Source: Planktothrix serta PCC 8927
GTDB taxonomy: Bacteria; Cyanobacteriota; Cyanobacteriia; Cyanobacteriales; Microcoleaceae
Assembly: GCF_900010725.2 (NCBI RefSeq)
Contig: NZ_LR734865.1
Location: forward strand, 244,448-287,679
Direction: 5' to 3'
DNA: 43,232 bases
The translations under genes were made by a program, and so were the position numbers. Each line of letters begins with the position of its first letter. Positions within the stretch are counted from its first letter, which is position 1. Under the pieces are notes generated by a model. The model saw only the letters and a program-made list of their open reading frames with translations, was not told where the DNA came from and ran no database searches. Below are positions 41,531-43,232 of this stretch, one piece after another.

Positions 41531-42712
41531 ATGGTTTTTTCTGTTCCTGACTCCCCCCAACCCCCGAATTCCCCTTGGAATGCTTTTGTCTCTTTCCCCA
41601 ACTCCCTGCAACGGTTTAAGCGTTATTGGTGGACAACGTTGCTGATTTGGCTGTGTATGGTCGCCCCCGCCCAAGCGGAATTATTATTACGGGTTGCCAT
41701 CGAAGACGGTGCGAGTCAGGTTAAAGTTGGGAGTACCACTAAGGCGCTGGTTCGAGATGGCAATGGTCAAGCATTAGGGGAATTAGTGGCGATGGGGGGC
41801 GGTGTCGCCCAGGCGAAATCGGGAAAAATCGCCTTGGGAAACTGGCAAGGCTCCCAACTGTGGATTGATCCCAGTAATAATGGTAATGTTTGGATCGGCA
41901 ATGGTTGGTATCGTGGGCGAGTGTTATTAGTGCCTCGGAATGGCGGTTTAACAGCGATTAATTATGTCGATTTAGAGCAATATCTCTACAGCGTTCTAGG
42001 GGCGGAAATGGATGGCGGATGGCCCCAGGAAGCCCTGAAAGCTCAGGCCGTTGCAGCGCGAACCTATGCCCTCTACAAGCGTCAACGCAGCAATGGAATT
42101 TTTGATGTCGGAGATGACCAAAATTGGCAAGTTTATAAAGGCTTAGTTACGGAGTCTAACGGAACCCAGTCGGCGGTGAATGCCACGCGGGGACAGGTTT
42201 TGACCTATAATGGTCAAGCGATTTTAGCGGCGTTTCATTCTGCATCAGGGGGACATACCGAAAACGTTGAGGATGTTTGGAATGAACCCTTACCTTATTT
42301 ACGGGGAGTACCGGATTTTGACCAAGGAACCCCGGTATTTGAGTGGACAAAAACCTTCTCGCAGGCGGATTTAAGTAAGAGAATTTCGGGTGTAGGGAAT
42401 GTTACAACGATGACCCCGCAACGGACTTCGGCTTTTGGTAGTATTCTAGCGATGAAAGTCGTGGGGGACAAAGGGGCGCGAGTTATGAGTGGGGAGGACA
42501 TCGCCTCGGCGTTAGGACTTCGCAGCACTCGGTTTCAAGTTAGCCGCAAAAGTGGAACCACGAGTTTTCAAGTCACAGGTCGGGGTTTTGGTCACGGTGT
42601 TGGTTTAAGTCAATGGGGCGCCTATAATTTAGCTCGTGGTGGATACAATTACCAGCAAATTTTAGGCCATTATTATCGCAATACGGCTTTAGCAAAAATC
42701 GAAGTTCGTTAA
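41531..42712 (+). CDS. SpoIID/LytB-domain protein (lytic transglycosylase family)
   Basis: The 393-residue exported protein has a hydrophobic signal region (about 33-49, WWTTLLIWLCMVAPAQA). An N-terminal beta domain (52-150) is followed by the SpoIID domain. The conserved block LEQYLYSVLGAEMDGGWPQE then ALKAQAVAARTYALY includes the catalytic glutamate (in GAEMDGGWP). GHTENVEDVWNEPLPYLRGV and GRGFGHGVGLSQWGA are the other family marks. SpoIID trims peptidoglycan stripped of stem peptides; cyanobacterial members have been linked to cell-wall remodelling and septal or filament functions (family knowledge, not shown here). The stop codon is directly followed by the IscB omega-RNA element. Confidence 0.92.
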   Translation: MVFSVPDSPQPPNSPWNAFVSFPNSLQRFKRYWWTTLLIWLCMVAPAQAELLLRVAIEDGASQVKVGSTTKALVRDGNGQALGELVAMGGGVAQAKSGKIALGNWQGSQLWIDPSNNGNVWIGNGWYRGRVLLVPRNGGLTAINYVDLEQYLYSVLGAEMDGGWPQEALKAQAVAARTYALYKRQRSNGIFDVGDDQNWQVYKGLVTESNGTQSAVNATRGQVLTYNGQAILAAFHSASGGHTENVEDVWNEPLPYLRGVPDFDQGTPVFEWTKTFSQADLSKRISGVGNVTTMTPQRTSAFGSILAMKVVGDKGARVMSGEDIASALGLRSTRFQVSRKSGTTSFQVTGRGFGHGVGLSQWGAYNLARGGYNYQQILGHYYRNTALAKIEVR

Positions 42713-42717
42713 CCGTA

Positions 42718-42951
42718 GTCAGCACCCCGCTCTGAAGAGACGGGGCTTCATGCCTCCAACTTTAGATAGCTGACCAGCCTAAGCCTAACGGCTACGTTTT
42801 CTGAATCATAATACCCACGAATGCGACGCTAGTTTGTGGCTCTATTGTTAACAATTAAACAGTTTTACGAGGGGTAAGACAGTGTTGTTAACGCCAAAAG
42901 TTCAGAAAACATTGGCGAAGCGAACATTACCCTAGAAATAGGAGTTATTTC
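42718..42951 (+). ncRNA. IscB omega RNA scaffold
   Basis: The 234-base non-coding block ends at the iscB start codon and begins 6 bases after the stop of the SpoIID-like gene. It can fold: ccccg-tct-gaag-aga-cgggg near 42724-42744, an outer pair gtcagc (42718-42723) with gctgac (42769-42774), and the palindrome attgttaacaat. The core at 42855-42880 and the 3' block at 42927-42947 are identical in the orphan copy at 19834-20097. IscB nucleases are known to use an RNA encoded directly upstream of the gene, with the guide at its 5' end from the element flank. The guide would then be about 42700-42717, the last codons and stop of the SpoIID-like gene. The ribosome binding site aggag (42940-42944) lies within the 3' block. 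Confidence 0.8.
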
Positions 42952-43232
42952 ATGTCTAATTACGTCTTTGTAATTGATCCGAATAAACAGCCTCAAAACC
43001 CAATACATCCCGCCCAAGCTCGATTGTTATTGAATCAAGGTCAAGCTGCTGTTTATCGTCGTTATCCATTTACTATTATTTTAAAGGAGTCAAAACCCGA
43101 ACCAGAAATACAACAAATAACCCTCAAAATTGATCCCGGTTCAAAAAACACTGGAATTGCATTAGTTCAGGGAAATAAAGTAATTTGGGGTGCAGAATTA
43201 ACCCATCGGGGTCAAACAATTAAAATGTCTTT
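42952..43232 (+). CDS. iscB: IscB RNA-guided nuclease (Cas9-ancestor family), 5' part
   Basis: 93 complete codons are visible before the window ends. The start ATG at 42952 follows aggagttatttc. The N-terminal PLMP/RRXRR domain is unmistakable: VFVIDPNKQPQNPIHPAQAR (5-24), then the RRYPFTIIL mark (36-44). RuvC-I follows as TLKIDPGSKNTGIALV with catalytic D61. The segment AELTHRGQTIKMS leads into the arginine-rich bridge helix. The HNH domain, RuvC-II and RuvC-III lie outside the window, so activity cannot be judged. IscB proteins are encoded by IS200/IS605-superfamily elements and cut DNA with an omega RNA. The element has landed immediately behind the SpoIID-like gene. Confidence 0.92.
   Translation, partial: MSNYVFVIDPNKQPQNPIHPAQARLLLNQGQAAVYRRYPFTIILKESKPEPEIQQITLKIDPGSKNTGIALVQGNKVIWGAELTHRGQTIKMS

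Overview
The window looks like chromosomal DNA of a filamentous, phycobilisome-bearing cyanobacterium (Planktothrix/Oscillatoria-like is my inference). The signs are a phycobilisome linker beside a biliprotein-like gene, a Psb32-type photosystem II repair protein, two adjacent FtsH proteases, a PEP-CTERM exported protein, an XisF-type recombinase-like protein, frequent GCGATCGC (HIP1) octamers, and many short foldback repeats between genes. The sequence is A+T-rich overall, more so in a few accessory islands.

Layout. 1-1065 is the 3' part of a TPR gene built of exact 120-bp units; a tRNA-Thr(CGU) with a near-consensus promoter follows. 1765-6803 holds minus-strand genes: a PEP-CTERM protein, a MidA/NDUFAF7-like methyltransferase, an AlaC-like aminotransferase and an iron-containing alcohol dehydrogenase. 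6929-8909 is an A+T-rich two-gene island, an AAA ATPase plus a probable PD-(D/E)XK nuclease. Two ftsH genes follow, with a tnpB fragment directly in front of the second. 13591-15028 is a phycobilisome pair. 15270-16924 is a VOC protein overlapping a recombinase-like protein that lacks the catalytic serine. 16925-19753 encodes two receiver-linked cyclic-di-GMP enzymes; a third diguanylate cyclase lies at 22804. 20285-22568 holds an O-antigen ligase-like protein, a small unknown and a MAPEG protein. 23874-30892 holds a MocR-type regulator, small proteins, a SpoIIE-type phosphatase with a sensor domain, Obg and Psb32. A full-length TnpB lies at 31022-32254. 32461-36425 is a run of a double-ATPase ABC protein, a flavoprotein resembling the N-terminal half of cyanobacterial SelD, and a possible ADP-ribosyltransferase toxin overlapping a helical-repeat partner. 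36585-38324 holds repeat proteins and a receiver. 38583-40253 is an unrecognised three-gene cassette. RNase Z and a SpoIID-like protein follow, and the window ends inside an iscB gene.

The most notable signal is RNA-guided mobile-element biology. The iscB gene at 42952 starts right behind a structured non-coding block (42718-42951) that matches the position and layout of an IscB omega RNA. A second copy of that block lies on the minus strand at 19834-20097. It keeps long identical stretches and a covarying hairpin but has no iscB gene beside it. It therefore looks like an orphan omega RNA that could guide IscB in trans with its own flank-derived guide. With one full TnpB and one TnpB fragment also present, the window carries two families of OMEGA-type nucleases, one of them with a separate guide locus.

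Other candidates for new biology are the ATPase/nuclease pair, the toxin/partner pair and the three-gene cassette. These rest on motif reading only.
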